A DNA stretch of 64,000 bases, taken from Nocardioides anomalus (lineage in GTDB: Bacteria; Actinomycetota; Actinomycetes; Propionibacteriales; Nocardioidaceae). Position numbers and translations under genes: made by a program. The notes below the pieces were generated by a model that worked only from the letters and a program-made list of their open reading frames with translations, did no database searches and was not told the origin of the DNA. Each line of letters begins with the position of its first letter. Positions within the stretch are counted from its first letter, which is position 1. This document shows positions 32,567 through 41,507 of the stretch, in pieces. The stretch lies in NCBI RefSeq assembly GCF_011046535.1, contig NZ_CP049257.1:4340001-4404000 (forward strand), read 5' to 3'.

Positions 32567-32749
32567 GGCCGCCTGTGGGCTGACCCGGCCACCGCCGGGC
32601 CGGGGTTCGCCGTCGAAGGCTGAATCCGCGGCGTGGGGCACGCATGCCCAACGCAAGAGGGCTGGGAGCAGTCGCGTGCAACACGGCGTCGGTTGCCTTC
32701 GGCGGCGAACACCGGATCCGGCGGTGGCCGGGTCAGTCCACAGGCGGCC
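32567..32749. repeat. Inverted repeat 3: long arms with 74-base centre
   Basis: The left arm (32567-32620) and right arm (32695-32749) are complementary over about 54 bases with few mismatches and one 1-base gap. The first 32 bases differ at only one position. The centre is about 74 bases. The conserved arms make both strands encode the same short nonsense peptide, which explains the mirrored open frames. Confidence 0.72.
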
Positions 32750-32873
32750 GGACCCGAGAGCCCGCACCACGAGACACAGCACCTAGACCTCGAACCAACT
32801 AGACCAGCGAAATCCGAAGAGCCCGCCGCAGCGAAGACCACTCGACATCACACTGAGACTGAAAGGCCTCACC

Positions 32874-33566
32874 ATGAACCTCAGCTCCCTCCGCCGTACC
32901 GGTGCCGCCGGTGCCGCCCTCGTCGCTCTCTCGATCGGCCTCGCCGCTTGTGGCGACGACTCCGACAGCAGCTCCGACACCACCGCTGGCGACACCAGCA
33001 GCGACACCAGCTCGTCGGCCGCCGCGTCGCCGAGCGAGGAGTCCAGCGCCGCTGCGCCGAGCTCCGACGCCGCCTCCGGCGACGCCGCCGCCCAGGTCTT
33101 CGGCCCCGCGTGTGACGCGGTCCCGGCCGACGGCAAGGGCTCGTTCAACGGGATGGTGACCGACCCGGTGGCCACCGCCGCGTCGAACAACCCGCTGCTC
33201 AAGACGCTGGTCTCCGCCGTGGGCGCGGCCGGCCTGGTCGACACGCTGAACTCGGCGCCGGCCCTCACGGTGTTCGCGCCGACCGACGACGCATTCGCCA
33301 AGATCCCGGAGAAGGACCTCAAGTCCGTGCTGGCCGACAAGGCCACGCTGACCGCGATCCTGACCCACCACGTGGTCGGCGAGCAGCTCGACCCGACCGC
33401 GGTCGTGGGCGACCACGACACCCTGAACGGTGACACCGTCTCCGTGACCGGTGACGCCGAGTCGGGCATGACCGTGGACGGCACCGCGAAGGTCCTGTGC
33501 GGGAACATCCCGACCGCCAACGCGACCGTGTACGTCATCGACTCGGTCCTGATGCCCACCAAGTGA
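32874..33566 (+). CDS. Fasciclin-domain lipoprotein (MPT83-like)
   Basis: A 230-residue lipoprotein. The signal ends in the lipobox LAAC (Cys25), then a 45-residue Ser/Asp/Ala-rich linker, then one fasciclin (FAS1) domain at about residues 95-229. FAS1 motifs are LTVFAPTDDAFAKIP and ILTHHVVGEQL, with the closing ANATVYVIDSVLMPT. Two Cys in the domain probably pair. It resembles MPT83/MPT70 of mycobacteria, surface proteins controlled by SigK. The sigK gene starts 24 bp downstream, so the lipoprotein probably shares the SigK-driven transcript. Confidence 0.88.
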   Translation: MNLSSLRRTGAAGAALVALSIGLAACGDDSDSSSDTTAGDTSSDTSSSAAASPSEESSAAAPSSDAASGDAAAQVFGPACDAVPADGKGSFNGMVTDPVATAASNNPLLKTLVSAVGAAGLVDTLNSAPALTVFAPTDDAFAKIPEKDLKSVLADKATLTAILTHHVVGEQLDPTAVVGDHDTLNGDTVSVTGDAESGMTVDGTAKVLCGNIPTANATVYVIDSVLMPTK

Positions 33567-33590
33567 CCTTCCACCAGGAAGACTGAGCAC

Positions 33591-34196
33591 GTGGACCAGC
33601 TCCGGCCGGTGCCCGACGGCGCCCCCTCGCAGGAGGGGGCGTCGTCGCCCGCACCTGATCTCGTGGACCTGCTCCGCGCCTGCGGGCGCGGGGACGAGTC
33701 CTCGTTCGCCCAGCTGTACGACGCCACCTCGAGCCGGGTCCTCGGCCTCGCGGTGCGCGTCGTGCGCGACCCGGCCCAGGCCGAGGAGGTCGCCCAGGAG
33801 GCGTTCCTGGAGATCTGGCGGATGTCGGGACGCTTCGACCCGGCCAAGGGCAGCCCGCTCGGGTGGCTGCTCACCATCGTCCACCGCAAGGCCGTCGACC
33901 GGGTCCGCTCGGCCGAGGCGTCCACGCGGCGCGACACGACGTACACCCAGCGCAACCAGCCGGTGGACCACGACGCCACGGCGGAGGCCGGCCTGGCCTC
34001 GCTGGAGGCCCAGCGGGTCCGCGGCGCGCTGAGCACACTGACCGACGTCCAGCGCGAGGCGCTGGAGCTGGCCTACTTCGGGGGCTACACGCACACCGAA
34101 GTGGCGAGCATGCTCGACCTTCCGGTAGGGACAGCGAAGACCCGCATCCGGGACGGACTCATCAGACTTCGAGACACCATGGGGGTGGGGGCATGA
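33591..34196 (+). CDS. sigK: ECF sigma factor SigK
   Basis: A 201-residue extracytoplasmic-function sigma factor. Region 2 contains FAQLYDATSSRVLGLAVRVV and QAEEVAQEAFLEIWRMSGRFD; region 4 contains LTDVQREALELAYFGGYTH and the helix-turn-helix LPVGTAKTRIRDGLIRLR. The family and the neighbours (fasciclin lipoprotein before, anti-sigma after, FAD/DUF1365/Cfa/DUF1295 genes beyond) identify it as SigK. Its stop overlaps the rskA start as ATGA. Confidence 0.9.
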   Translation: MDQLRPVPDGAPSQEGASSPAPDLVDLLRACGRGDESSFAQLYDATSSRVLGLAVRVVRDPAQAEEVAQEAFLEIWRMSGRFDPAKGSPLGWLLTIVHRKAVDRVRSAEASTRRDTTYTQRNQPVDHDATAEAGLASLEAQRVRGALSTLTDVQREALELAYFGGYTHTEVASMLDLPVGTAKTRIRDGLIRLRDTMGVGA

Positions 34197-34957
34197 GTGA
34201 CATTCATGCTCTCTCGGGCGCGTACGCCGTCCACGCGTTGGACGAGGACGAGCGCAGCGAGTTCGAGCGACACCTGGCCACGTGCGACACCTGTCGCGCC
34301 GAGGTCGACTCGCTCGCCGAGACCGCGGCGCTGTTCGCCGAGACCACGCTGGGCACGCCGCCGGCCTCGCTGCGCGAGCGTGTGCTCGCCGACATCAGCA
34401 CCGTGCGGCCCCTGCCGCCCGCCCTGCCCGAGCAGGCCAGGCACCGGGCGGACGACCGGACGGAGGGTCCGGCGGACGAGCCGGCCGCGACCGTGGTCGC
34501 CCTCGCGCCACGCCGGCGCCGGCGAGTCGCCAGCTTTCTGGCGGCCGCTGCGGCGGTCGCCGCGGTCGGGACCGGGATCGCGGTCACCCAGCTGAACGAC
34601 GACGCGCCGCAGGACACCTTCAGCGCGATCGCCCAGGCGCCGGACGCCCGGACGTTCACCACCGAGCTCGGCAACGGCGGCAGCGCGACGGTCGTGGTCT
34701 CCAAGCAGCGCAACGAGGCCTACATCGAGGCCAAGCGGATGCCGGCCGCGCCGTCCGGGAAGCAGTACGTCCTGTGGCTGCAGCACGACGGGACCATGAC
34801 CCAGGCCGGCGTGATGCCGGAGGGTGCGGACAGCAAGGTCAAGCTCAGCGGCGACGCGGCCACCGCGGACGGCGCGGCGGTGAGCATCGAGGACGCCGGC
34901 ACCGCGCCGACCCAGCCCAGCGACGACGTGGTCGCCGCGTTCTCCTTCGACGCCTAG
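34193..34957 (+). CDS. rskA: Anti-sigma-K factor RskA
   Basis: A 254-residue single-pass membrane protein. The cytoplasmic N-terminal domain has a zinc-type anti-sigma motif (His27, Cys31, Cys34 in HLATCDTC). A membrane helix lies at about residues 103-122 (FLAAAAAVAAVGTGIAV), and the external part is the RskA domain with YVLWLQHDGTMTQAGVMP. It holds SigK inactive until proteolysis. Translation is coupled to sigK by the ATGA overlap. The FAD enzyme follows after 9 bp. Confidence 0.9.
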   Translation: MSDIHALSGAYAVHALDEDERSEFERHLATCDTCRAEVDSLAETAALFAETTLGTPPASLRERVLADISTVRPLPPALPEQARHRADDRTEGPADEPAATVVALAPRRRRRVASFLAAAAAVAAVGTGIAVTQLNDDAPQDTFSAIAQAPDARTFTTELGNGGSATVVVSKQRNEAYIEAKRMPAAPSGKQYVLWLQHDGTMTQAGVMPEGADSKVKLSGDAATADGAAVSIEDAGTAPTQPSDDVVAAFSFDA

Positions 34958-34966
34958 GACCGACGC

Positions 34967-36949
34967 ATGACGCAGACCCCGCAGCGGATCGCGGTCGTCG
35001 GCTCCGGCGTGGCCGGGCTGACGGCGGCCTACGTCGCCTCGCGGACCGCGCACGTCACCCTGTTCGAGGCCGACGAGCGCCTCGGCGGCCACGCCGACAC
35101 CCACCTCGTGCGGGAGGGTGACCGGGAGCTGGCCATCGACACCGGCTTCATCGTGCACAACCCGCGCACCTACCCGGTGCTGCTGCGGCTCTTCGCCGAG
35201 CTGGGGATCCGCACGCAGGGCTCGGAGATGTCGATGTCGATCCGCGACGACGGCACCGGCCTGGAGTGGGCGGGCGCGCTCGGTCGCAAGGGCGTGTTCC
35301 CGACCCGGGCCAACCTCACCAACCCGCGCTACCTGCGGATGCTGGCCGAGGTCCCGCGCTTCCACCACCGTGCGCAGGCCCTGCTGGCCGACGACGGCCC
35401 GGAGCTGACCCTGCGTGAGTTCCTGCGCTCGGGCCGCTTCACGGCGTACTTCCGTCGCCACTTCATGGAGCCCCTCGTGGCCGCGGTGTGGTCCTGCGAC
35501 CCCGACGTGGCCCTGGACTACCCCGCGCGCTACCTGTTCACCTTCCTCGAGCACCACGGGATGCTCGGCGTCTTCGGCAGCCCGCAGTGGCGCACGGTGA
35601 CCGGCGGCTCCCAGCAGTACGTCGCCGCGGTGGCCGCGCGGATCCAGTCCGTCCGCACCGGAGCCAAGGTCACCTCGGTGCTCGAGACCGCCGACGGCGT
35701 GGTCGTGACCGACGGCAACGGCGTCGCCGAGACCTTCGACGCCCTGGTCATCGCCACCCACCCGGGCCAGGCCCTGGACATGCTGGCGGCCCCGACGCGG
35801 CTGCAGCACGACGTGCTGGCGGCCATGCCCTACTCGCACAACGTGGCGCTGCTGCACACCGACGCATCGGTCCTCCCGCGCTCGGAGAACGCCCGCGCGT
35901 CGTGGAACTTCGCGCGCCGCACCGAGGGTGCCGGCGAGGTGCTCGTCACCTACGACCTGACCCGGTTGCAGCGCCTGGACACCGACACCCGCTACCTGGT
36001 CACGCTCGGGGGCGAGGACCTCATCGACCCGGCCACGGTCCTGGACCGGATGGAGTACGAGCACCCGCTCTACAACCCCGCGTCGGTGGCCGCCCAGGCC
36101 CGGCTGCCCGAGATCGACACCGCACGGATCAGCTTCGCCGGCGCCTACCACGGCTGGGGCTTCCACGAGGACGGCGCGCGCTCCGGCCTGCGGGCCGTGG
36201 AGCGGCTCGGGCTCAGCTGGCCCGACGTGCTGCCGCACTCCCCCGCCGACGACGTGCCGACCGGCGTCTACGAGACGACCGTCCGCCACACCCGGCGCAC
36301 GCCGTGGAAGCGCTCCTTCGAGCACCGCTCGCACCTGTGGGTGGTCGACCTCGACGACCTGCCCGACCACGGCGTGCTGGCCCGGTTCGAGGCCCGCGAC
36401 CACTTGGGCGACCCGGACCTGGGCATCCGCGCCAACGTCGAGGCCTTCCTCGCCCGGCACGGCGTCGACCTCACCGGCGGCCGGGTGGTGATGGCCGCGC
36501 AGGCCCGTGCCTTCGGCTACTGCTTCAACCCGATCTCGGTGCACTGGTGCTGGGACGCGGCCGGCGCGCACGTCGCCACCGTGGTCGAGGTGCACAACAC
36601 CTACGGCGACCGGCACGCCTACCTGGTGCACCCCGACGCGCAGGGACGCGCGGAGACGGACAAGGCCATGTACGTCTCGCCGTTCCACGGCACCGACGGC
36701 ACCTACGACCTGGTCGTGCCCGTGCCGCACGACGACCGCGTGGACGTGGTCGTGAACCTGACCACCGACGACGGCGCGACCTTCCACGCCTCGCTCAGCG
36801 GCCGGCGCACCGGCGCCACCGTGCGTGATGCTGCCCCCGCCGCCCTCAAGGGCTCGCTGCTGATCCGGGCGCACGGCGTCCGGCTGTGGCTGCGACGCTT
36901 GCCCGTGCAGACCCGGCCCGCCCACCACCAGGAGGGAGTCGACGCATGA
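34967..36949 (+). CDS. FAD oxidoreductase fused to DUF1365
   Basis: A 660-residue fusion. Residues 1 to about 430 are an FAD-dependent amine-oxidase-like oxidoreductase: dinucleotide motif VVGSGVAGLTAAY (9-21), FEADERLGGHADT and GAYHGWGFHEDG near the C-terminal FAD contact. From residue 434 (VYETTVRHTRRTPWKRSF) to the end is a DUF1365 domain, with FGYCFNPISVHWCWD. In M. tuberculosis these are separate genes (Rv0449c and Rv0448c) in the SigK locus. Together with the methyltransferases downstream the protein probably modifies an unsaturated fatty acyl chain. ATGA overlap with the next gene. Confidence 0.87.
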   Translation: MTQTPQRIAVVGSGVAGLTAAYVASRTAHVTLFEADERLGGHADTHLVREGDRELAIDTGFIVHNPRTYPVLLRLFAELGIRTQGSEMSMSIRDDGTGLEWAGALGRKGVFPTRANLTNPRYLRMLAEVPRFHHRAQALLADDGPELTLREFLRSGRFTAYFRRHFMEPLVAAVWSCDPDVALDYPARYLFTFLEHHGMLGVFGSPQWRTVTGGSQQYVAAVAARIQSVRTGAKVTSVLETADGVVVTDGNGVAETFDALVIATHPGQALDMLAAPTRLQHDVLAAMPYSHNVALLHTDASVLPRSENARASWNFARRTEGAGEVLVTYDLTRLQRLDTDTRYLVTLGGEDLIDPATVLDRMEYEHPLYNPASVAAQARLPEIDTARISFAGAYHGWGFHEDGARSGLRAVERLGLSWPDVLPHSPADDVPTGVYETTVRHTRRTPWKRSFEHRSHLWVVDLDDLPDHGVLARFEARDHLGDPDLGIRANVEAFLARHGVDLTGGRVVMAAQARAFGYCFNPISVHWCWDAAGAHVATVVEVHNTYGDRHAYLVHPDAQGRAETDKAMYVSPFHGTDGTYDLVVPVPHDDRVDVVVNLTTDDGATFHASLSGRRTGATVRDAAPAALKGSLLIRAHGVRLWLRRLPVQTRPAHHQEGVDA

Positions 36950-38181
36950 CCGACCTGCAGCCCACCCGACGCCACCTCGACGCGAACCACTGGCCCGGCC
37001 TCGACGTGGTCCCCACCGGCCCGCGCGCCCGGGTGTCCGCCCGCATCGCGCGGACGCTGTTCCGCGGCGCGGTCCACCGCCTCCCGGTCACCGTCCACGT
37101 CGGCGACGCGACGTACGGTCGCGGCGGACCGGTCGCGGTCGTGCACCGCCCCGAGGAGTTCTTCGCGCGGCTCGGGCGCGACCAGCTCATCGGCTTCGGC
37201 GAGGCCTACCTCACCGGCGCCTGGGACGCCGAGGACCTCGGCGGCTTCCTCTCCGTCCTCGCCGCCGAGATGCCGCGCCTGGTGCCCGAACCGCTGCAGA
37301 AGCTGCGCGGGCTCGTGGTGCGCAAGCCGCCGGCCGAGCAGGTCAGCAGCCCGGAGAACTCCCAGCAGAACATCGCCCACCACTACGACCTGTCCAACGA
37401 GCTGTTCCAGCTGTTCCTGGACCGGACCCTCAGCTACTCCTCGGCGCTGTTCGAGGGCGACGAGCCGCTGGAGGAGGCCCAGGTCCGCAAGATCGAGCGG
37501 CTGCTCGACCAGGCCCGGGTCGGCGCCGGCACGCGCCTGCTCGAGATCGGCTCGGGCTGGGGCGAACTGGCCATCCGCGCCGCGCGCCGCGGCGCCACCG
37601 TCACCACCCTCACGCTCTCGGTCGAGCAGAAGGCGCTGGCCGACGAGCGGATCGCGGCCGCCGGCCTGAGCGACCGGATCTCGGTCGAGCTCCGCGACTA
37701 CCGCCACGCCCAGGGTGAGTACGACGCCGTCGTATCGGTGGAGATGGTCGAGGCCGTCGGCTGGCAGTACTGGACGACGTACTTCCAGACCATCGACCGG
37801 GTCCTCGCGCCGGGCGGCCGGGTGGCGATCCAGGCCATCACCATGCCGCACGACCGGATGCTCGCGACCCGCAACACCTACACGTGGATCAACAAGTACA
37901 TCTTCCCCGGCGGCTTCCTGCCCTCGGTGCGCGTCATCGACGAGATCACCCGCCAGCACACGACGCTGCGGATGGACGCGCCGTTCGCCATGGGCGCGTC
38001 GTACGCGCGGACGCTGCAGCGCTGGGACCAAGCCTTCCTGGCCGCCTCGGACCGGGTGCTGACGCTCGGCTTCGACGAGACCTTCCTGCGGATGTGGCAC
38101 TTCTACCTGGAGTACTCCCTGGCCGGCTTCGCCTCGGGCTACCTCGACGTGCACCAGCTGACCTTCGAGCGGGCGGCATGA
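36946..38181 (+). CDS. Cyclopropane-fatty-acyl-phospholipid synthase-type methyltransferase (1)
   Basis: A 411-residue SAM-dependent methyltransferase that adds a methylene or methyl group to the double bond of a phospholipid acyl chain. An N-terminal lipid-binding part (to about residue 130) precedes the catalytic domain: NIAHHYDLSNELFQLFLD, the SAM motif LLEIGSGWGELAI and the late motif RMWHFYLEYSLAGF. It is closest in context to UfaA1 (Rv0447c). It overlaps both neighbours by 4 bp. A divergent second copy follows at once. Confidence 0.88.
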   Translation: MTDLQPTRRHLDANHWPGLDVVPTGPRARVSARIARTLFRGAVHRLPVTVHVGDATYGRGGPVAVVHRPEEFFARLGRDQLIGFGEAYLTGAWDAEDLGGFLSVLAAEMPRLVPEPLQKLRGLVVRKPPAEQVSSPENSQQNIAHHYDLSNELFQLFLDRTLSYSSALFEGDEPLEEAQVRKIERLLDQARVGAGTRLLEIGSGWGELAIRAARRGATVTTLTLSVEQKALADERIAAAGLSDRISVELRDYRHAQGEYDAVVSVEMVEAVGWQYWTTYFQTIDRVLAPGGRVAIQAITMPHDRMLATRNTYTWINKYIFPGGFLPSVRVIDEITRQHTTLRMDAPFAMGASYARTLQRWDQAFLAASDRVLTLGFDETFLRMWHFYLEYSLAGFASGYLDVHQLTFERAA

Positions 38182-39437
38182 CCGCGCCGACGGGTGTCGC
38201 GCCGCTGCTGGAGGAGACGCTGCGGCCGTTCCTGCGCGGCGACCTGCCGGTGCGGCTCAAGGCCTGGGACGGCTCGACCGCCGGTCCCGACGACGCCCCG
38301 CTGGTCGTGCTCAACTCCCCCGACGCCGTGCGCCGGCTGCTGTGGCACCCGGGCGAGCTCGGCGCCGCGCAGGCCTACGTCACCGGTGAGCTCGACGTCC
38401 CCGGCGACCTGGACGAGGCGCTCACCCACGCCTTCGCGGTGGCCGCCCAGCGCGGCCTCTCCGGCGTGCGGCCCACGCCCTCGGCCCTGCTCCAGGCCGT
38501 GCGCACCGCGGTCGGCATCGGGGCGCTGGGCCGCCCGCCGGCCGCCCCGCGCTCGCAGGCCAGGCTCCGGGGCCGGCTGCACAGCCCGCTGCGCGACCGG
38601 AGCGCGATCTCGTTCCACTACGACCTGTCCAACGAGTTCTACTCGCTCATCCTCGAGCCGCAGATGGCCTACTCGTGCGGCTACCACCGCACGCCCGACG
38701 TACCCGTCGAGGAGGCGCAGACCGCCAAGCTCGACCTGGTCTGCCGCAAGCTCGGCCTCGAGCCCGGGATGACCCTGCTCGACGTCGGCTGCGGCTGGGG
38801 CTCGCTGTCGCTGCACGCGGCGGAGCACTTCGGCGCGCAGGTCACCGGCATCACCATCGCCGCGGAGCAGAAGCGCTTCATCGACCAGCGCATCCGCGAG
38901 CGGGGGCTCGGGGACCGCGTCTCCATCCAGCTGCGCGACTACCGCGACTCCGTCGGCCAGCACGACGCGGTGTCCTCGATCGAGATGGGCGAGCACGTCG
39001 GGCAGGACAACTACCCGACGTACGCCGCGGTCCTGCACCGCTCGGTCAAGCCGGGCGGCCGGGTCCTGGTGCAGCAGATGTCGCGGGCCGGCAAGTGGCC
39101 CGGCGGCGGGCCGTTCATCGAGAGCTTCATCGCGCCGGACATGTACATGCGCCCGGTCGGCGAGACCGTCGCGTTCTTCGAGCGCGCCGGGCTCGAGGTC
39201 CGCGACGTGCACGCCCTGCGCGAGCACTACGTGCTGACCGTGGCGGGGTGGCTGGAGAACTTCCACCGCAACCGCCCGCGCCTGGTCGACCTGGTCGGCG
39301 AGGAGGTCGTGCGCGTGTGGGAGCTCTACCTCGTCGGCGGCTCGATGGCCTTCCGTGACGGTCGGATGGGGGTCGACCAGCTGCTCATGGTCCGCCCGGG
39401 CGGCGCGCACACGCTGCCGCTGGAGCGCTCCTGGTGA
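38178..39437 (+). CDS. Cyclopropane-fatty-acyl-phospholipid synthase-type methyltransferase (2)
   Basis: A 419-residue paralogue of the preceding enzyme with clearly different sequence. The catalytic domain has ISFHYDLSNEFYSLILEP, the SAM motif LLDVGCGWGSLSL and ENFHRNRPRLVDLVGEEVVR near the C-terminus. The two copies probably act on different acyl intermediates or catalyse different steps. ATG at 38178 overlaps the upstream stop, and its own stop overlaps the DUF1295 gene as GTGA. Confidence 0.88.
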   Translation: MTAPTGVAPLLEETLRPFLRGDLPVRLKAWDGSTAGPDDAPLVVLNSPDAVRRLLWHPGELGAAQAYVTGELDVPGDLDEALTHAFAVAAQRGLSGVRPTPSALLQAVRTAVGIGALGRPPAAPRSQARLRGRLHSPLRDRSAISFHYDLSNEFYSLILEPQMAYSCGYHRTPDVPVEEAQTAKLDLVCRKLGLEPGMTLLDVGCGWGSLSLHAAEHFGAQVTGITIAAEQKRFIDQRIRERGLGDRVSIQLRDYRDSVGQHDAVSSIEMGEHVGQDNYPTYAAVLHRSVKPGGRVLVQQMSRAGKWPGGGPFIESFIAPDMYMRPVGETVAFFERAGLEVRDVHALREHYVLTVAGWLENFHRNRPRLVDLVGEEVVRVWELYLVGGSMAFRDGRMGVDQLLMVRPGGAHTLPLERSW

Positions 39438-40249
39438 GCGACGTCCTCGTCGCCCTCGTCGTCGGACTGCTCGCCGGCGCGGCCGGCATGACCGCGGCTG
39501 CCGTACGGGCCCAGCAGCTCGACAAGGTCGCAGTCGTCGACATCGCGTGGGGCGCCGGCTTCGTGCTCATCGCCCTGGCCTCGGCCGTCGTCGCCTCGCT
39601 GGTCGACGACGGCTCGCCGTGGCGGGCGTGGCTGGTCTTCGTGCTCGTCGCGCTGTGGGGCGGCCGGCTGGCCTGGCACGTGCGTCGCCGCGCCGTCGGC
39701 GAGCACGGGGGCAAGGAGGACCCGCGGTACGCAGAGATGCTCGGCGGGCCGCCGTCCGAGGTCGGCATGGGCATTGTCGTGCGCCGGGTCTTCCTCACCC
39801 AGGGCGTCGTGCAGTGGTTCGTGGCCGGCCCGGTCATGGTCGGCGCCGCCCTGCAGGCGGACTGGTGGCCGCTGGTCCCGGTCGGCGTCGTGGTGTGGGC
39901 GGTCGGGCTGTTCTTCGAGGCCGTCGGCGACCGCCAGCTCGCGGCGTACAAGGCGGAGCCCAAGGAGAGCCGTCCGCAGGTGATGGACCGCGGGCTGTGG
40001 CGCTACACGCGGCACCCCAACTACTTCGGCGACGCCTGCGTGTGGTGGGGACTGTGGCTGGTCGCCGGGCTCGGCTCCGGCTGGGTGGCCGGCCTGGTCA
40101 CCGTGCTGTGCCCGGCGGCGATGACGTTCTTCATCTACCAGGTCACCGGCGTGAAGCTGCTGGAGAAGACGATGATGCAGCGCCCCGGCTACCCGGCGTA
40201 CGCCGCCCGCACGTCGGCCTTCGTGCCGCTGCCGCCCCGCAGGGCCTAG
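39434..40249 (+). CDS. DUF1295 membrane protein (steroid-reductase-like fold)
   Basis: A 271-codon gene from GTG at 39434. The product has about six or seven membrane helices and the DUF1295 signature GLWRYTRHPNYFGDACVWWG near residue 195, ending with MQRPGYPAYAARTSAFVPL. The family is related to 5-alpha steroid reductases and isoprenylcysteine methyltransferases. In the SigK locus of mycobacteria the matching gene is Rv0446c. It is the last gene of the operon and overlaps the convergent 40246 gene by 4 bp at the stops. Confidence 0.87.
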   Translation: MSDVLVALVVGLLAGAAGMTAAAVRAQQLDKVAVVDIAWGAGFVLIALASAVVASLVDDGSPWRAWLVFVLVALWGGRLAWHVRRRAVGEHGGKEDPRYAEMLGGPPSEVGMGIVVRRVFLTQGVVQWFVAGPVMVGAALQADWWPLVPVGVVVWAVGLFFEAVGDRQLAAYKAEPKESRPQVMDRGLWRYTRHPNYFGDACVWWGLWLVAGLGSGWVAGLVTVLCPAAMTFFIYQVTGVKLLEKTMMQRPGYPAYAARTSAFVPLPPRRA

Positions 40250-40626
40250 GCCTCGCCGGCCTCGCCGGCCTCGCGGCGCTTCTGCTCCTCGTGGCGCTTG
40301 CGCTGCGCCTCGGCCCGGGCGCGGACCTGGGCCAGGAACTCCTCGTCCTTGGCCGGGTCCACCGCCGCGGCGCGGCCGGGGCGGTCGTACTCCGGGAAGG
40401 CCGGCTGCTCGCGGTCCCAGGCGCCCATCCGCCGGGTCTGGCCCTGCGGCCGGCCGAAGGCGTACCACGCGATGGTGCCGAGCACGGAGAAGAAGAACAC
40501 GATGAGCAGCCACGCGATCTTGTTCAGCGCCCGGACCGCGTTCTCGGGGGTCTGGGCCACGTCGATCAGCGTGAACACCCACACCGCGAACGCCACCACG
40601 CTGACGAGCAGCTCGAGCTTGATCAC
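40246..40626 (-). CDS. Small membrane protein with PLDc_N-type domain
   Basis: A 126-residue protein. Two N-terminal helices (about residues 4-21 and 37-58) carry the phospholipase D N-terminal domain pattern (LNKIAWLLIVFFFSVLG followed by WYAFGRP). The tail is charged and helical, rich in Arg/Glu/Lys. Such proteins resemble the membrane part of cardiolipin synthases but have no catalytic domain. ATG start; the gene ends in a 4-bp convergent overlap. Confidence 0.72.
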   Translation of the reverse strand: MIKLELLVSVVAFAVWVFTLIDVAQTPENAVRALNKIAWLLIVFFFSVLGTIAWYAFGRPQGQTRRMGAWDREQPAFPEYDRPGRAAAVDPAKDEEFLAQVRARAEAQRKRHEEQKRREAGEAGEA

Positions 40627-40721
40627 CGCCGCAGTGTGACCCCTGGGGGCCGCCGCTGTCTCTGGTCCGTGGGGGTGGTCCCGGTCACCGGGCGTTCACC
40701 TCACCTGCCTAGGCTCCTGCG

Positions 40722-41507
40722 GTGACCGACGCGGGGGACGCCGAGCTGGGCGAGGAGCTGGTCCGCCTGGCGTCGGCCGACAACTTCCGTGACGTGGCCG
40801 GCCCGGACACGGCGTACGTCGCCGCGGACGGGACACCGCTGCGCCGCGGGGTGGCCTACCGCTCCAACGAGCTGCAGCTGAGCGACGCCGACGCGACGAC
40901 CATCGCGGGGCTGGGCGTCACCGACATCTACGACCTGCGGACGGCGCACGAGGTCGAGGAGCACCCGGACGTGGAGGTGGCCGGGGCGACGTGGCACCAC
41001 CTCGAGGTCGGCGGCATCCCGATGCTCGAGCTCGAGCACCTCTCGACGCGAGAGGCGGCCGACGAGGTGATGCGGTCGGTCTACCGGAGCTTCGTGGAGT
41101 CGCCCGAGGCGCGCGCGGCGTTCGCGCAGCTCCTGCGGCACGTGGCCGAGGAGCGCGCGGGCGCGACGCTGTTCCACTGTGCGGCCGGCAAGGACCGCAC
41201 GGGGTGGGGCGCGGCGCTGCTGCTGCACGTGGCCGGGGTCGCCGACGAGGTGGTCCTCGAGGACTACCTGTTGACCAACACCTTCTCCAGCGCCACCCGC
41301 GAGAAGTACCTCGGGCTGGTCCGCGAGCACCTCGGCGCGGACAAGGTCGAGGTCTACGAGGTCGCCATGCTGGTGAGCGAGGGCTTCCTGCAGGAGGCCC
41401 TCGACGCCGTCGCCGCGTCGTACGGCGACCTGGCGGGCTACCTGCGCGACGGGCTGGGGCTCGAGGAGGAGACGCTGGCGCGGTTGCGCGCCAGACTGCG
41501 GGCATGA
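40722..41507 (+). CDS. Tyrosine-protein phosphatase, PtpB-like
   Basis: A 261-residue cytoplasmic or exported protein phosphatase without a visible signal peptide. The catalytic P-loop [10 protein letters not shown] is at residues 152-161 (Cys153, Arg159). The N-terminal NFRDVAG (21-27) and [10 protein letters not shown] are typical of the MptpB-like triple-specificity family, which acts on phosphotyrosine and phosphoinositides. GTG at 40722 is the start. Its stop overlaps the following glycosyltransferase gene as ATGA. Confidence 0.85.
   Translation: MTDAGDAELGEELVRLASADNFRDVAGPDTAYVAADGTPLRRGVAYRSNELQLSDADATTIAGLGVTDIYDLRTAHEVEEHPDVEVAGATWHHLEVGGIPMLELEHLSTREAADEVMRSVYRSFVESPEARAAFAQLLRHVAEERAGATLFHCAAGKDRTGWGAALLLHVAGVADEVVLEDYLLTNTFSSATREKYLGLVREHLGADKVEVYEVAMLVSEGFLQEALDAVAASYGDLAGYLRDGLGLEEETLARLRARLRA

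Larger units (their letters stand above)
32128..32873. other. Gene-free region with three inverted repeats
   Basis: No convincing gene is found in these 746 bp. Open frames on both strands lack ribosome sites and mirror each other because of the repeats. The region contains a 14-base-arm repeat (32232-32309), a near-symmetrical 76-base repeat (32406-32481) and a long repeat with arms of about 54 bases (32567-32749). The last 115 bp before 32874 probably hold the promoter of the fasciclin-sigK operon. Confidence 0.6.

Noticed and set aside
32298..32841. Open frames on both strands between 32.3 and 32.8 kb
   Set aside because: They mirror each other because of the inverted repeats, lack ribosome sites and have no recognisable domain.
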